This document shows, one piece after another, positions 7,985-17,383 of a stretch of 64,000 bases of DNA. A program made the translations under genes and the position numbers. Each line of letters opens with the position of its first letter. Position 1 is the first letter of the stretch. Where the stretch lies: the NCBI RefSeq assembly GCF_014697125.1, contig NZ_JACJRG010000001.1:248001-312000 (forward strand). Reading direction: 5' to 3'. The notes below the pieces were generated by a model that worked only from the letters and a program-made list of their open reading frames with translations, had not been told where the DNA came from and ran no database searches. This stretch comes from Anabaena minutissima FACHB-250 (lineage in GTDB: Bacteria; Cyanobacteriota; Cyanobacteriia; Cyanobacteriales; Nostocaceae).

Positions 7985-10339
7985 TTACTCTTCCTCAGCA
8001 TAAGGGTCTAAATCATCCGACTCAAGATCGTTACGTAGGTAGATATCCGGCATATCACCATTTACATTACCGACACCTAAGCCTTTAACTAAGCCATCAC
8101 TACCTACGGTGACTAAATCTATTTGTTGGCGATAGTAATCGACGCTTTTCACTTGGACGGAGACGCGATCGCCTAATCTATAAGAAGCGCGATTTTTCCT
8201 GCCAAATAGTGCCTGTTGTCTAGCGCGGTATTCGTACCAGTCATCTTTGAGGGAACTAACGTGTACTAGTCCTTCTACCCGTAAAGGCACACCAGGATTA
8301 CCCTTAACTTCAAAATCCACGGCTGGGACTTCAATTTCTACAAAGAAACCATAGGATTGTACGCCGGTAATCACGCCTTGAAATACTTGCCCAATGCGCT
8401 GTTTCATCAGTTGGGCTTTTTGCAGTCCAGCTAAATCGGCTTCAGCTTCTTGGACTTCCTTTTCCCTGTCGTTGATTTGGATAATCACCCGCGTCAAGTC
8501 ACTTTGCAGTTCTTGCTGCAATTCTGGGGGGAGGACATTCCAGTTAATTTCCCCGTGACTGTAGGAGTGGCGCAGGTTTACCCGTTCTTTCACACGGGTG
8601 TTGCGGCGATCGCGCCCGTGTTCTAGTAGCTGATAGTACACTCTCTGCATCAGTAAGTCAGGATAACGCCGTAAGGGTGAGGTGCAGTGAGTGTATTGTG
8701 CCAGAGCTAGACCAAAGTGGGGGGCTTTAGTGGTGCTGTAAACTGCTGGTTTGAGGGTATCTTGCAACAGATAAGTCAGCACTTGCTCTGAGGGGGAATC
8801 AGCAAAAGCTCTAGTCAGGTGTTGATAATCTAGGGGTTCAATATCTACCTCTGGTTCTAGGGATAGTTCCACTCCTAAGTTAATCGCTAACTTCAGCATT
8901 TCTTGCACGTCTTCCGGGTCGGGTGTACCTTGTAAACGCCAGATAGCGGGAACACCTAGGGCGTTGAGGTGGGTAGCCATTAATTCATTAACTAATAGCA
9001 CTAATTCTGTAAGTAGCGATCGCACTGGGGAATCATTGACAATCACAGCCCCCAGACTTCCTTCATCACAATAGGGGTTTTGGTTGGCGGGTAAATTTAA
9101 CTGCAAGCTACCACGAGCCAGACGCACTTGTTTGATCCCTGTGCCGATGCTGATGAGATTTTGGATTAGTTCTATGGCCTGTGGAGATTCTTTTTTAGCT
9201 TTACCTTGGAGAATGTTTTCTGCTTGTTGTTTAGTTATGGCTGTATCTACATGAATGACACTCGGTTGGATTTCCCATTCCAACACTGCTCCTGATTGGG
9301 GCGAAATGGTCATTAAAAACGAGATTGCCAAGCGATCGCTTTTAGGAACTAATGAACAGCGATCAGCTACGCTTTCTGGTAACATGGGTAACACTAAGTC
9401 ACCCAAATACACTGATTTACCACGTTTGAGGGCTTCCCTATCTAAAGGTTCGTCAGGTTGAACATAGTGGGAAACATCGGCGATGTGAAAGCCTAATTGC
9501 CAATTACCAGCGATGGTTTTTTCTAAACTCAGGGCATTTTCTATTACCTTAGTGTCACTATTGACTTCAGTAATCGCAATAGTAAATAAATTACGTAAAT
9601 CTAGTTTGTTTTTCAGGTCAGCTTTCAACAGCCTTTTAGATAACTTGGCGGCTGCATCTAAAACTGACTCGGAAAAAGTCCGGGATAAATCGTGTTTGCA
9701 GGTAACTAAATCTATATCAGCTGCGGCTTCAGCATCACTACCAAGAATTTGAACTACTCGACCTAGAGGGGGATACTGAGCTAAGGGATAACGCAGCACT
9801 TCCACATGGGCTAGGTGGTCGAGGGCTTCCTCTAATTTCATCCCGTTAGTGAGGATTTTGAGTTCAAAGAGGAGTCGGTCATCTAAGGGAACAGCCCGAA
9901 AACCGTTTTCTACTTGTTTAATCCGTGCCAGCAAAGTGTGATTAGAGCGTTCTAAAATTAACTTTACTTCTCCTTCAGGAGAACGGCGACGACTACCTTC
10001 TTTCAGAACTCTAACTAAAACGCGATCGCCATTCCAAGCATTACTCAAATGGCTTTCACGGATATAAATATCCTCCGCGCCTTCCACATCTTGAATGGCA
10101 AAGCAAAAGCCTTTGCTAGAACAACGTAGTTTAGCTTCAATCAGACCTTCTTCTGTAATGCGGCGATACTTACCCCGTTCCTTTGCCAAAAGCCCAATTT
10201 TCTCCAACACCTCCAAGGCAATGTGGAGCTTTTCTAAACTGTCTTCGTCCTCGCAACCTAGTTTCTTTTCCAAGACTTTGCGAGCTACCAATTTATCATC
10301 GGTGAAATTGGCCAGGAGTGTAGCGATTGAAAATTCCAT
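7985..10339 (-). CDS. rnr: Ribonuclease R-type 3'-5' exoribonuclease
   Basis: 784 residues in the RNase II/R order: N-terminal winged-helix-like region (1-70), cold-shock-like RNA-binding domain (about 70-160, around GFCFAI and GDRVLVRV), the RNB catalytic domain (about 240-570) with HIADVSHYVQPD, which carries active-site aspartates, and FGLALAQYTHCTSPLRRYPDLLMQR, and a C-terminal S1 domain (about 650-735) starting QVFQGVITGVQSYGFFVE. It degrades structured RNA processively. It is followed at 17 nt by ubiX. RNase II is the alternative name, but the N-terminal helix-turn-helix and S1 layout favour the RNase R type. Confidence 0.93.
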   Translation of the reverse strand: MEFSIATLLANFTDDKLVARKVLEKKLGCEDEDSLEKLHIALEVLEKIGLLAKERGKYRRITEEGLIEAKLRCSSKGFCFAIQDVEGAEDIYIRESHLSNAWNGDRVLVRVLKEGSRRRSPEGEVKLILERSNHTLLARIKQVENGFRAVPLDDRLLFELKILTNGMKLEEALDHLAHVEVLRYPLAQYPPLGRVVQILGSDAEAAADIDLVTCKHDLSRTFSESVLDAAAKLSKRLLKADLKNKLDLRNLFTIAITEVNSDTKVIENALSLEKTIAGNWQLGFHIADVSHYVQPDEPLDREALKRGKSVYLGDLVLPMLPESVADRCSLVPKSDRLAISFLMTISPQSGAVLEWEIQPSVIHVDTAITKQQAENILQGKAKKESPQAIELIQNLISIGTGIKQVRLARGSLQLNLPANQNPYCDEGSLGAVIVNDSPVRSLLTELVLLVNELMATHLNALGVPAIWRLQGTPDPEDVQEMLKLAINLGVELSLEPEVDIEPLDYQHLTRAFADSPSEQVLTYLLQDTLKPAVYSTTKAPHFGLALAQYTHCTSPLRRYPDLLMQRVYYQLLEHGRDRRNTRVKERVNLRHSYSHGEINWNVLPPELQQELQSDLTRVIIQINDREKEVQEAEADLAGLQKAQLMKQRIGQVFQGVITGVQSYGFFVEIEVPAVDFEVKGNPGVPLRVEGLVHVSSLKDDWYEYRARQQALFGRKNRASYRLGDRVSVQVKSVDYYRQQIDLVTVGSDGLVKGLGVGNVNGDMPDIYLRNDLESDDLDPYAEEE

Positions 10340-11353
10340 GCAGTGAACCGACCTTTGGTCAAAACATCATGTTGGTTTAATCTGGTTCTTTGAATACTCA
10401 GCACTTAGTACTCAATACTCAGCACTCAGCACTCAGCACTCAGCACTCTTCATAAGATGATCCGCGTAGCTTGCTTTTCCGGAGGAGTACACTCTGACGG
10501 ACTTCTCACTGCATGACAATTTCAGAGTTAGTTTACGCTTCAGTACCTTCACCTAACCAAACTCATTAAAGTAAGGCTGATTGAGAGTTTTCCCGTTAGT
10601 GTTAATTACACGACTGGTTTTGAGTCCTGGGTGGGAATGACTCTCCACATCACCCAAAAAAAGCGTCACATAGGGGAAACTACAGGTGTTTGATGGTCTA
10701 GCTTGAAGGTACTTTTACGCCATAAGACTCTGATTTTTTACTAGGAGCAACTGCCGAATTACCCAATTTGTCAGTATGTAGAATCAGTAACAAACAGGTA
10801 GCAGCCTAACAAGCAGTGAGGGCGAACCTTATCTCCATTATTGTAGATTTAGAGCGCACTTCCAGAAAATAGTTTTGGATCATGAATTGGGTAATCAGTA
10901 TAGCATTAATAGTCAAGCTACTCAGAATGAGTTAACAGTGATTATCAAAGGCGATCGCAAATGCTACAGCCATGTAAAAACAGTTTTGCGATCGTCTCCA
11001 GTTCGCCAACTTGTTACCTATACGTCCTAGGCAAATCTTTTCTGAGAGCAGATTTAGCATCTACACCCATGCTTCTGTACGAGTGAAATAAAAAAATTAG
11101 CAACACCAAGATATAGTGGACTAATTATATTCATATATTGTTTACCCACAGAAAACTGAGTGGATGTAAAGTTAAAATACATTTATTAAACCACTTTAGA
11201 CAAGCTTAGTCACACTCACTCAGGTTTCTCATCTGACACAATTTTTTTGACAACTTGGGTAAGATAAAAAATCTATACTGAGCAAACAGTGGCTGGGGTA
11301 AATTGGTAGTATCAACCACATAATTTCATAGACATAGATTTGGTGGCAGTATT
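10340..11353. other. Long non-coding region upstream of the 268-residue protein gene
   Basis: About 1 kb without a credible gene, between divergent genes. It begins with STRR heptamers (10385-10447). An 11-bp perfect inverted repeat pairs 10758-10768 (ATTACCCAATT) with 10885-10895. A HIP1-based hairpin pairs 10952-10961 with 10985-10994. No tmRNA, RNase P, SRP or 6S RNA signature was recognised. It could hold a long leader or an unknown RNA. Confidence 0.5.
10385..10447. repeat. STRR heptamer block, CAGCACT type
   Basis: About eight heptamers of CAGCACT and variants (TAGTACT, AATACT) in tandem upstream of the RNase R gene. Confidence 0.85.
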
Positions 11354-12160
11354 ATGTTGGCTCAATTCCAGAGCTTGTATCCCAACGGCAGTTTAGTTTC
11401 TGAACTAGTACAAATTTTTCAGGGAAAATATATTGTCCGGGCAAGCGTTCAAATAGAAGGTGTAATCCGTGCTACTGGTATGGCATCAGCCGAAAGCGTA
11501 GAAGTAGCTGAAGACAAAGCCAGAACTAGGGCATTGATGGTATTGGGAATTACCGATACGGCTCAGACATCAGTACAAGTTGCCCCAGAAGCAATATCAC
11601 CAGTAAAATCAGTACAAGTTGCCCCAGAAGCAATATCACCAGTACAGTTTAATCCTGTTAATACTGCCTCTCTTCCAGACACTAACTTTGACAGTAATCA
11701 GTGGTCATCAACTAGCGATGACAGTCAATCTCAAATTGATACATTTATTCCCAGTGATAGCATCCACAGCCCAGATTTCAGCTATCCAGAACCAGAAGTC
11801 AATGTAGCAGTAGAAGACTTACCATTGATGTCTGCTAAACACTCAGACAATACCGCCTTGACTGATATGCCTGCGAGTAATGTCACCCCATTTACACCAC
11901 GTAGTTACAATTCCCCAGAAAATGTAGCTCCTATATCGGGAACGGGGAAGAAAAGGAAAAAAGCTGAACCTGTTGATTTATCTGATGTCATAGCTAAAAC
12001 TGATGTCGAGTTGCAGCGTCTAGGATGGACACCAGAACAAGGAAGAGAATACTTAATTAAAACCTACGGTAAGCGAGGACGCACTTTACTGACAGAAGAA
12101 GAGTTACACAGTTTCCTCAAATACCTAGAATCACAACCTGACCCCATTGCCGGGTTTTAA
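11354..12160 (+). CDS. Conserved protein with possible Rad52/DdrA-like N-terminal domain
   Basis: 268 residues in three parts. Residues 1-70 are compact: YPNGSLVSELVQIFQGKYIV, then IRATGMASAESVEVAEDKAR and TRALMVLGI. This strand-rich layout, with an ATG.A segment followed by an arginine- and alanine-rich helix, recalls single-strand annealing proteins of the Rad52/DdrA type; this is a weak, eye-level resemblance. Residues about 72-200 are low-complexity and contain a duplicated 13-residue unit (SVQVAPEAISPVK). Residues about 212-268 form a helical C-terminal domain (LGWTPEQGREYLIKTYGKRG, then LTEEELHSFLKYLES) like the tails of some annealing proteins. There is no signal or membrane segment. 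Function is unassigned. Confidence 0.6.
   Translation: MLAQFQSLYPNGSLVSELVQIFQGKYIVRASVQIEGVIRATGMASAESVEVAEDKARTRALMVLGITDTAQTSVQVAPEAISPVKSVQVAPEAISPVQFNPVNTASLPDTNFDSNQWSSTSDDSQSQIDTFIPSDSIHSPDFSYPEPEVNVAVEDLPLMSAKHSDNTALTDMPASNVTPFTPRSYNSPENVAPISGTGKKRKKAEPVDLSDVIAKTDVELQRLGWTPEQGREYLIKTYGKRGRTLLTEEELHSFLKYLESQPDPIAGF
11570..11647 (+). repeat. 39-bp in-frame tandem duplication
   Basis: Two copies of a 39-bp unit (11570-11608 and 11609-11647) lie head to tail inside the 268-residue protein gene. They are nearly identical in DNA, which points to a recent event, and they duplicate 13 residues in the linker without breaking the frame. Confidence 0.9.
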
Positions 12161-12178
12161 TTCAATCATTACTTAGAT

Positions 12179-12251
12179 GTAGGTTGGGTTAAGCGCAGCG
12201 CAACCCAACATGGATTAGGGTGTTGAGTTTCCTGACTCCCCAACCTACATT
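12179..12251. repeat. GTAGGTTGGG inverted-repeat element
   Basis: GTAGGTTGGG at 12179-12188 is matched by CCCCAACCTAC at 12238-12248, with an inner GGGTT/AACCC hairpin around 12186-12206. It sits between convergent genes and may act as a bidirectional terminator. A related sequence recurs at about 47360-47430 and partly at 61207-61270. Confidence 0.75.
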
Positions 12252-12257
12252 TACTAG

Positions 12258-12872
12258 TTAACCCACAACCGCCACAGGAGGACGGATACCAGTAGCGTGA
12301 CGGTCAATCACTTGGTCAATTAAGCCATATTCCTTGGCTTCCTCTGGTGACATGAAGAAATCACGTTCAGTATCTTCGGCAATGCGCTCAATGGGCTGAC
12401 CTGTGTGTTCAGCTAAAAAATCATTCAGCCGTTTCTTGTGATACAAAATTTCCCGCGCCTGAATTTCAATATCAGTTGCTTGACCTTGTGCGCCGCCTAG
12501 TGGTTGGTGAATCATAATCCGCGAATGGGGTAAACTCATCCGCTTGCCTTTAGCACCAGCACTAAGGAGAAAAGCACCCATACTTGCCGCTAGTCCAGTA
12601 CAAATAGTACAGACATCAGGGCGAATGTGTTTCATTGTATCAAAAATTCCCATACCAGCAGTTACAGAACCACCAGGAGAATTTATATACAAATAAATGT
12701 CTTTTTCTGGGTCTTCAGCATCCAAAAATAGCAATTGGGCAACTATTAAGTTAGCTAAATGGCTATCAACTTGTTCACCCAAAAAAATAATCCGCTCACG
12801 CAACAGACGTGAGTATATATCAAAAGCGCGTTCACCGCGACCCGATTGTTCAATGACGATAGGAATAGTCAT
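12258..12872 (-). CDS. clpP: ATP-dependent Clp protease proteolytic subunit
   Basis: Serine protease core of the Clp machine, assembling into heptamer rings that work with ClpC or ClpX unfoldases. 204 residues. The catalytic serine is Ser97 in GLAASMGA and the catalytic histidine is His122 in [19 protein letters not shown] near 64-74 forms the substrate-channel strand. The length and intact triad indicate an active ClpP rather than the catalytically dead ClpR. Cyanobacteria carry several ClpP paralogues, so the paralogue number cannot be set from here. Confidence 0.96.
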   Translation of the reverse strand: MTIPIVIEQSGRGERAFDIYSRLLRERIIFLGEQVDSHLANLIVAQLLFLDAEDPEKDIYLYINSPGGSVTAGMGIFDTMKHIRPDVCTICTGLAASMGAFLLSAGAKGKRMSLPHSRIMIHQPLGGAQGQATDIEIQAREILYHKKRLNDFLAEHTGQPIERIAEDTERDFFMSPEEAKEYGLIDQVIDRHATGIRPPVAVVG

Positions 12873-13085
12873 GCAGCTTACTTGTAGCTATTTTAAATTC
12901 TATTTTATCGATGACAACGGCTAATTGTGGTCTTTGGTCAAAGTTAGTAGATGGAGGAATATCCGTCCTTGCATCATTTCTCTGAATGTTCAGTGGGTAG
13001 AGACGTTGCAGTGCGGCATCTCTACAGGCGTTATTTCCTGCCCCATGTCTTTTAAAAAAGACTACTTACATAGTGGATGCAGCAA
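12873..13085. other. Intergenic region with a palindromic element
   Basis: Holds a GTAGAGA...TCTCTAC hairpin at 12997-13025, a dispersed Nostoc-type element that recurs in related form near 39634-39660. No gene is seen. Confidence 0.55.
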
Positions 13086-13556
13086 TCAGGTAATTTCATG
13101 CTTTTTACCTTTAAACTCCTCAAATAATGCCCAATGAGATGAATAACCAAATTCATCGTCACGAGATTCATATTGTTGAATCCAATTCTGGAGAAACTCA
13201 AAACTTTGAGCCTGTTCCTCTGGTGATTTGAATTTATGAGACTCCCAAGGGCGATTACGGTTGTTTTCGAGGCATCTATCAATACCGGGATTGAGAAAAT
13301 AGATTTCCGTGGCGAATTCTATAGCAATTTCGATGAGCGTACTATAGCAACCTTCAATTACCCACCCAGTATTATTTTTGATAAATTGTCGTAAATCATT
13401 AGCTGTATCTTCGTGAGAACGGCGTACAGCAATTTGATTGTGTTCCCATGCAATAGTATCAAGATCGAGAACTGGAATAGCCAAACTTTGTCCAAGTTTA
13501 TGTGATAGAGTGCTTTTCCCCGAACCGGAATTACCAAATATCAAAATTCGATACAT
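13086..13556 (-). CDS. P-loop kinase of the adenylate kinase-like (topology modulator) type
   Basis: 156 residues with the P-loop FGNSGSGKSTL at about 7-17, a DLDTIAWEHN motif near 32-41 in the position where AdK-like FlaR/topology-modulator kinases bind substrate, and FIKNNTGWVIEGCYS, in which GCY replaces the usual GNY. NRNRPWESHKF suggests a lid. It probably phosphorylates a small molecule or nucleotide; the substrate is unknown. It lies upstream of clpP on the same strand, but 213 nt away with a palindrome between, so it is probably transcribed separately. Confidence 0.75.
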   Translation of the reverse strand: MYRILIFGNSGSGKSTLSHKLGQSLAIPVLDLDTIAWEHNQIAVRRSHEDTANDLRQFIKNNTGWVIEGCYSTLIEIAIEFATEIYFLNPGIDRCLENNRNRPWESHKFKSPEEQAQSFEFLQNWIQQYESRDDEFGYSSHWALFEEFKGKKHEIT

Positions 13557-13641
13557 TTTATTGATTTTTCAATTATAAATATGAGTTATGAGCTAAAAAT
13601 TTAGTTTAATTTCTAACTCATAACTCTGGAATTTTTATGTT

Positions 13642-14634
13642 TTAAAACTGCCGTAAAAACCGCAAATCACTGGCATACAAGCGGCGAATATCATCGATTT
13701 GGTGTAACACCATTGCAAAGCGTTCTACACCAAAACCAGCCGCAAATCCGGTGTAAATTTCTGGATCATAACCTACAGATTTCATTACATTTGGATCGAC
13801 CATACCGCAACCCATGACTTCCAACCAGCGACCATTCCACTGCAAATCTACCTCAGCCGATGGTTCAGTGAAGGGGAAATAACTGGCACGGAAGCGAATG
13901 GGTAAATCGCCAAACATTGCTTGTAAAAATACTTTGATCGTGCCTTTGAGGTCGCTAAAAGTCAGCCCCTCATCAATAGCTAACAGTTCAATTTGATGAA
14001 AAACTGCTGAGTGAGTAGCATCAACATTATCTCGCCGATAAACTCGCCCTGGAGCAACAACCCGGATGGGTGGTTCTTCCTTTTCCATGTAACGAATTTG
14101 TACTGATGAGGTATGAGTACGTAAAAGATTACCATCTGGCAGGTAGAAAGTATCCTGCATATCACGGGCGGGGTGGTCAGGTGGCGTGTTCAGAGCCTCA
14201 AAATTGTAGTAATCTGTTTCCATCTCCGACCCTTGTGCCACCGTGTAGCCCATACCAACAAAGATATCCAAAGCTCGGTCAATAATGCCGTTAAGGGGAT
14301 GAATACGACCTTGGGGACGGTAAATACCCGGCATGGTGACATCAAGAGTTTCCGCCTCTAGCTGTGCCTGAATTTGGGCAGTTTCTAAGGCGGCTCGTTG
14401 CTGGTCTAAACTGGCTTGTAAGGCTTCCTTGACTGTATTGGCGATCGCCCCAATTTTTGGTCTTTCTTCCGCACTCATTTGCCCCATACTCCGCAACATC
14501 GCCCCTAGTTGCCCTTTTTTACCCAGATAACTCACTCTGAGTTCTTCTAAAATTTCTAGGGTATTGGCAGCAGCGATCGCTTGTTCTCCTTCCTGCCGCA
14601 GTGCTAAAAGTTGAGCTTCTAAGTTGCTAGTCAT
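13642..14634 (-). CDS. pheS: Phenylalanyl-tRNA synthetase alpha subunit
   Basis: Catalytic subunit of the alpha2-beta2 enzyme charging tRNA-Phe. 330 residues, the normal bacterial length. An N-terminal coiled coil (about 1-85) binds tRNA. The class II core follows, with motif 2 around [12 protein letters not shown] and motif 3 at [16 protein letters not shown]. The HPAR segment, [28 protein letters not shown] and FTEPSAEVD are all present. The beta-subunit gene pheT is not adjacent, as is common in cyanobacteria. Confidence 0.97.
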   Translation of the reverse strand: MTSNLEAQLLALRQEGEQAIAAANTLEILEELRVSYLGKKGQLGAMLRSMGQMSAEERPKIGAIANTVKEALQASLDQQRAALETAQIQAQLEAETLDVTMPGIYRPQGRIHPLNGIIDRALDIFVGMGYTVAQGSEMETDYYNFEALNTPPDHPARDMQDTFYLPDGNLLRTHTSSVQIRYMEKEEPPIRVVAPGRVYRRDNVDATHSAVFHQIELLAIDEGLTFSDLKGTIKVFLQAMFGDLPIRFRASYFPFTEPSAEVDLQWNGRWLEVMGCGMVDPNVMKSVGYDPEIYTGFAAGFGVERFAMVLHQIDDIRRLYASDLRFLRQF

Positions 14635-15091
14635 TAGTCAATAGTCCATAGTCAATAGTCAACCAATTTTAGATTTTGCGGAAAGTTCTGTAGGCGGGGT
14701 TCCCAACCTAGGAACGCCACTTGCTACAAGCCGGGAAACCCGTCCAACGCAGTGGCTCAACTTTTCAAGACGGATTTAAGATTTGAGATTGACTACACCC
14801 ACAAGGTGATGCTGCTTGTGGATTTTAGCTTTGTTCCGTCTGCGAGAGGCAGGGCTTTAACCAAAGAACAATCCAAAATCCAAAATTTAAAATCTAAAAT
14901 TTGGAGGGTCAATAGTCCACAGTTTTGGACTATTAGACAAATAACTTTAGTAGTATGCCATTTATTTATCAAACACAGGAGTTAAAACCATAGCTCTTTT
15001 TACCAGTTTAGAGCTGAATGAAAAGTGACAGGTGACAGAATATTACCTGTCACCTGTCACCTGTCACCTGTCACCTATCACCTATTAACCT
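14635..15091. other. Repeat-rich intergenic region between pheS and surE
   Basis: Contains TAGTCAA-type heptamers (14636-14662), a dispersed repeat at 14690-14760 with GGCGGGGTTCCC and GGGAAACCCGTCC arms, ATCCAAAATC-like short repeats (14870-14900), and a large CACCTGT STRR block at 15024-15087 whose opposite-sense GTGACAG copies could pair with it. An open frame crossing 14752-14985 has no recognisable protein character and was not called. Confidence 0.6.
15024..15087. repeat. STRR block with facing GTGACAG and CACCTGT heptamers
   Basis: Two GTGACAG-type units, then about six CACCTGT-type units. The opposed halves can form a hairpin directly upstream of the surE start at 15092, so this may influence its translation. 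Confidence 0.8.
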
Positions 15092-15889
15092 ATGAAACTA
15101 CTAATTAGCAATGACGACGGCATTTATGCTTTGGGTATTCGTACCTTGGCTAACGCTTTAGCTGAAGCAGGACATGATGTAACTGTAGTTTGTCCAGATC
15201 GGGAGCGATCGGCAACTGGCCACGGACTGACTTTACACCAACCGATTCGCGCCGAAATTGTCGCGTCAATTTTTCATCCCACAATCAAAGCTTGGGCTTG
15301 TGATGGCACGCCCTCGGACTGTGTAAAACTGGCGTTGTGGGCTTTATTAGATTCTCCCCCCGATCTAGTGGTTTCTGGCATCAATCAAGGTGCAAATTTA
15401 GGTACGGAAATTCTTTATTCTGGAACTGTCTCTGCTGCTATGGAAGGCATGATCGAAGGTATCCCCAGTATAGCTATGAGCTTAACTAGTCATACTTACA
15501 AAAACTTTCAACCTGCGGCGCACTTTGCTAAAACTCTCATAGCGCAACTCAGTGTTAAGCCTATCCCCGATTTAATGTTGCTCAATGTTAATGTTCCTCC
15601 AGTTAATTGGGAAGAAATTGCTGGTGTCCAACTGACTCGCCAAGGAGTGCGCCGCTATGTAGATGTTTTTGACAAACGCATCGATCCGCGTGGTAAAACC
15701 TACTACTGGTTAACTGGCGAAGTTTTAGAAGATGTTGAACCACCAGCTGGATTAAATCTTGAGCAAAACGTCCCTATTGATGTGAATGTGATTCGAGATA
15801 ACTACATTAGTATTACGCCATTGCAATACAATCTTACCTATGGTAATGCACTAGATAAGTTATCTAACTGGGAATTCAATTTTTCTTAG
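15092..15889 (+). CDS. surE: 5'/3'-nucleotidase SurE
   Basis: Metal-dependent phosphatase of nucleoside monophosphates linked to stationary-phase survival. 265 residues with [12 protein letters not shown] at about 4-15, where the two aspartates bind the metal, [14 protein letters not shown] near 40, [11 protein letters not shown] near 75, [10 protein letters not shown] and [11 protein letters not shown] near 110. All metal ligands expected for the family are present. It starts just after a heptamer hairpin and is followed by a non-coding gap. Confidence 0.96.
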   Translation: MKLLISNDDGIYALGIRTLANALAEAGHDVTVVCPDRERSATGHGLTLHQPIRAEIVASIFHPTIKAWACDGTPSDCVKLALWALLDSPPDLVVSGINQGANLGTEILYSGTVSAAMEGMIEGIPSIAMSLTSHTYKNFQPAAHFAKTLIAQLSVKPIPDLMLLNVNVPPVNWEEIAGVQLTRQGVRRYVDVFDKRIDPRGKTYYWLTGEVLEDVEPPAGLNLEQNVPIDVNVIRDNYISITPLQYNLTYGNALDKLSNWEFNFS

Positions 15890-16355
15890 GGGTTTCTGGG
15901 AAGCAGGGAAAGAAAAATTCAATGCCCAAGGGAGCAATGCAAAAAAGTGAGATCATCGTGAAATGAGCAGCGCAGGGGGATAAAGATAAAACACGAGTAA
16001 TTTTTGTCACTAAAGTTTCTCGTCTATTCACTTAATTTCTTTCTCTCCCTCTTCTTCCCCATTTCACAAAATCGCGTTACTCCCATGCCCATTGCCTCTT
16101 TATTATGCAATAGAGTCAAATTTAGGCTATAAAGTAGGAGCTTGATATTACTGATACACATATTCTGGGCATAATTAGGTAAGTGCTTGGTACGACCTCA
16201 CCTGGTTTACATAACTTAGCTCAAACTACTTATGCTGTTTTACCAATAATTACCAATAATTTATTTCTCTATCTTCTCCGGTAAAACAGTATAAATTTAA
16301 CAAAACAACTAACACTTTTTTCTTGCTCGCCTGCTCAGTCCAGAAAGCAATACCC
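15890..16355. other. Intergenic region upstream of the metallo-hydrolase gene
   Basis: About 470 bases with no gene. A perfect 10-bp inverted repeat pairs 16235-16244 (CTGTTTTACC) with 16280-16289, about 65 nt before the downstream ATG, with a direct repeat TACCAATAAT (16241-16260) in its loop. It could be an attenuator or a regulator site. Confidence 0.5.
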
Positions 16356-17252
16356 ATGTCAAGGATAGAGAATCAATTTACCGTGCAATTTTGGGGCGTT
16401 CGCGGCAGCATCCCCAGCCCAGGTCCACACACTGTCCGTTATGGCGGTAACACCCCTTGTATCTCAATGCAAGTGGGCGGTAAACGCTTAATTTTCGATG
16501 GCGGTACAGGGCTGCACGTTTTGGGACAATCTTTATTGCGCCAAATGCCACTAGAAGCCTATTTATTTTTCACTCACTCTCACTGGGATCATGTGCAGGG
16601 GTTTCCCTTTTTTGTCCCAGGATTTGTGAAAGGGAATAATTTTCATATTTACGGTGCGATCGCTCCTGATGGTTCTACCGTAGAACAGCGTCTTAATGAT
16701 CAGATGCTCCACCCCAATTTTCCTGTACCGTTGCAGATCATGCAGGCTAACTTGCATTTTCATGACGTTCACCCAGGGAAACCGATACAAATTGATGACA
16801 TTACTGTAGAAACAGCATCACTCAACCATCCTGGTGAAGCGGTGGGATATCGAGTCAACTGGTGTGGTGGGGCGGCAGTTTATATTACCGACACAGAACA
16901 TTTTCCTGATAAATTGGATGAAAATGTGCTGTGGTTGGCTCGGAATGCGGATATTTTGATTTACGATTCCACTTATACTAACGACGAATACTATTCTCCT
17001 AAATCACCGAAAATTGGTTGGGGACATTCTACTTGGCAAGAGGCGATAAAAGTAGCTAAAGCGGCTAATGTCAAGACGCTAGTCATTTTTCATCATGATC
17101 CTGCCCATGACGATGATTTTTTAGATCATGTAGGTTCTCAAGCCTTTGCCCAGTTTCCTGGTGCAATTATGGCACGGGAAGGCATGGTACTTCAAATTCC
17201 GGTTTCAGCCCCGTTATCAGAATCTTTTTCTGTTAGTAATCTTGCTGGATAA
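16356..17252 (+). CDS. Metallo-beta-lactamase fold hydrolase
   Basis: 298 residues from the ATG at 16356 (an in-frame TTG at 16323 would add eleven). It begins with the VQFWGVRGSIPSPGP segment seen in RNase Z-like and phosphodiesterase-like MBL proteins. The metal motif FTHSHWDHVQG (HxHxDH) is at about residues 78-88, NHPGEAVGYRV supplies a further histidine, and ITDTEH and HHDPAHDD supply later ligands. It is likely a hydrolase of a phosphodiester or a similar small molecule; the substrate is unknown. The neighbours surE and ribF are on the same strand but well spaced. Confidence 0.85.
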   Translation: MSRIENQFTVQFWGVRGSIPSPGPHTVRYGGNTPCISMQVGGKRLIFDGGTGLHVLGQSLLRQMPLEAYLFFTHSHWDHVQGFPFFVPGFVKGNNFHIYGAIAPDGSTVEQRLNDQMLHPNFPVPLQIMQANLHFHDVHPGKPIQIDDITVETASLNHPGEAVGYRVNWCGGAAVYITDTEHFPDKLDENVLWLARNADILIYDSTYTNDEYYSPKSPKIGWGHSTWQEAIKVAKAANVKTLVIFHHDPAHDDDFLDHVGSQAFAQFPGAIMAREGMVLQIPVSAPLSESFSVSNLAG

Positions 17253-17383
17253 AAGTTGCTGTCGGAGTGAGGGATGATTTTAGATTAGATTGGTGATTAG
17301 GAACTATCAACTGGTTTGAGTGTACCTATGAGGTAACTAGCAACCGATTGATGGTGAAATAAACCTCAATTCCCAAAATCCAA

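Noticed and set aside
10340..11353. A known structural RNA (tmRNA, RNase P RNA, SRP RNA or 6S RNA) in the 1-kb gap
   Set aside because: None of the conserved signatures of these RNAs was found when the sequence was read through on both strands.
14752..14985. A 77-residue frame between pheS and surE
   Set aside because: It runs through dispersed repeats and heptamers, so the reading frame is a by-product of repeats.
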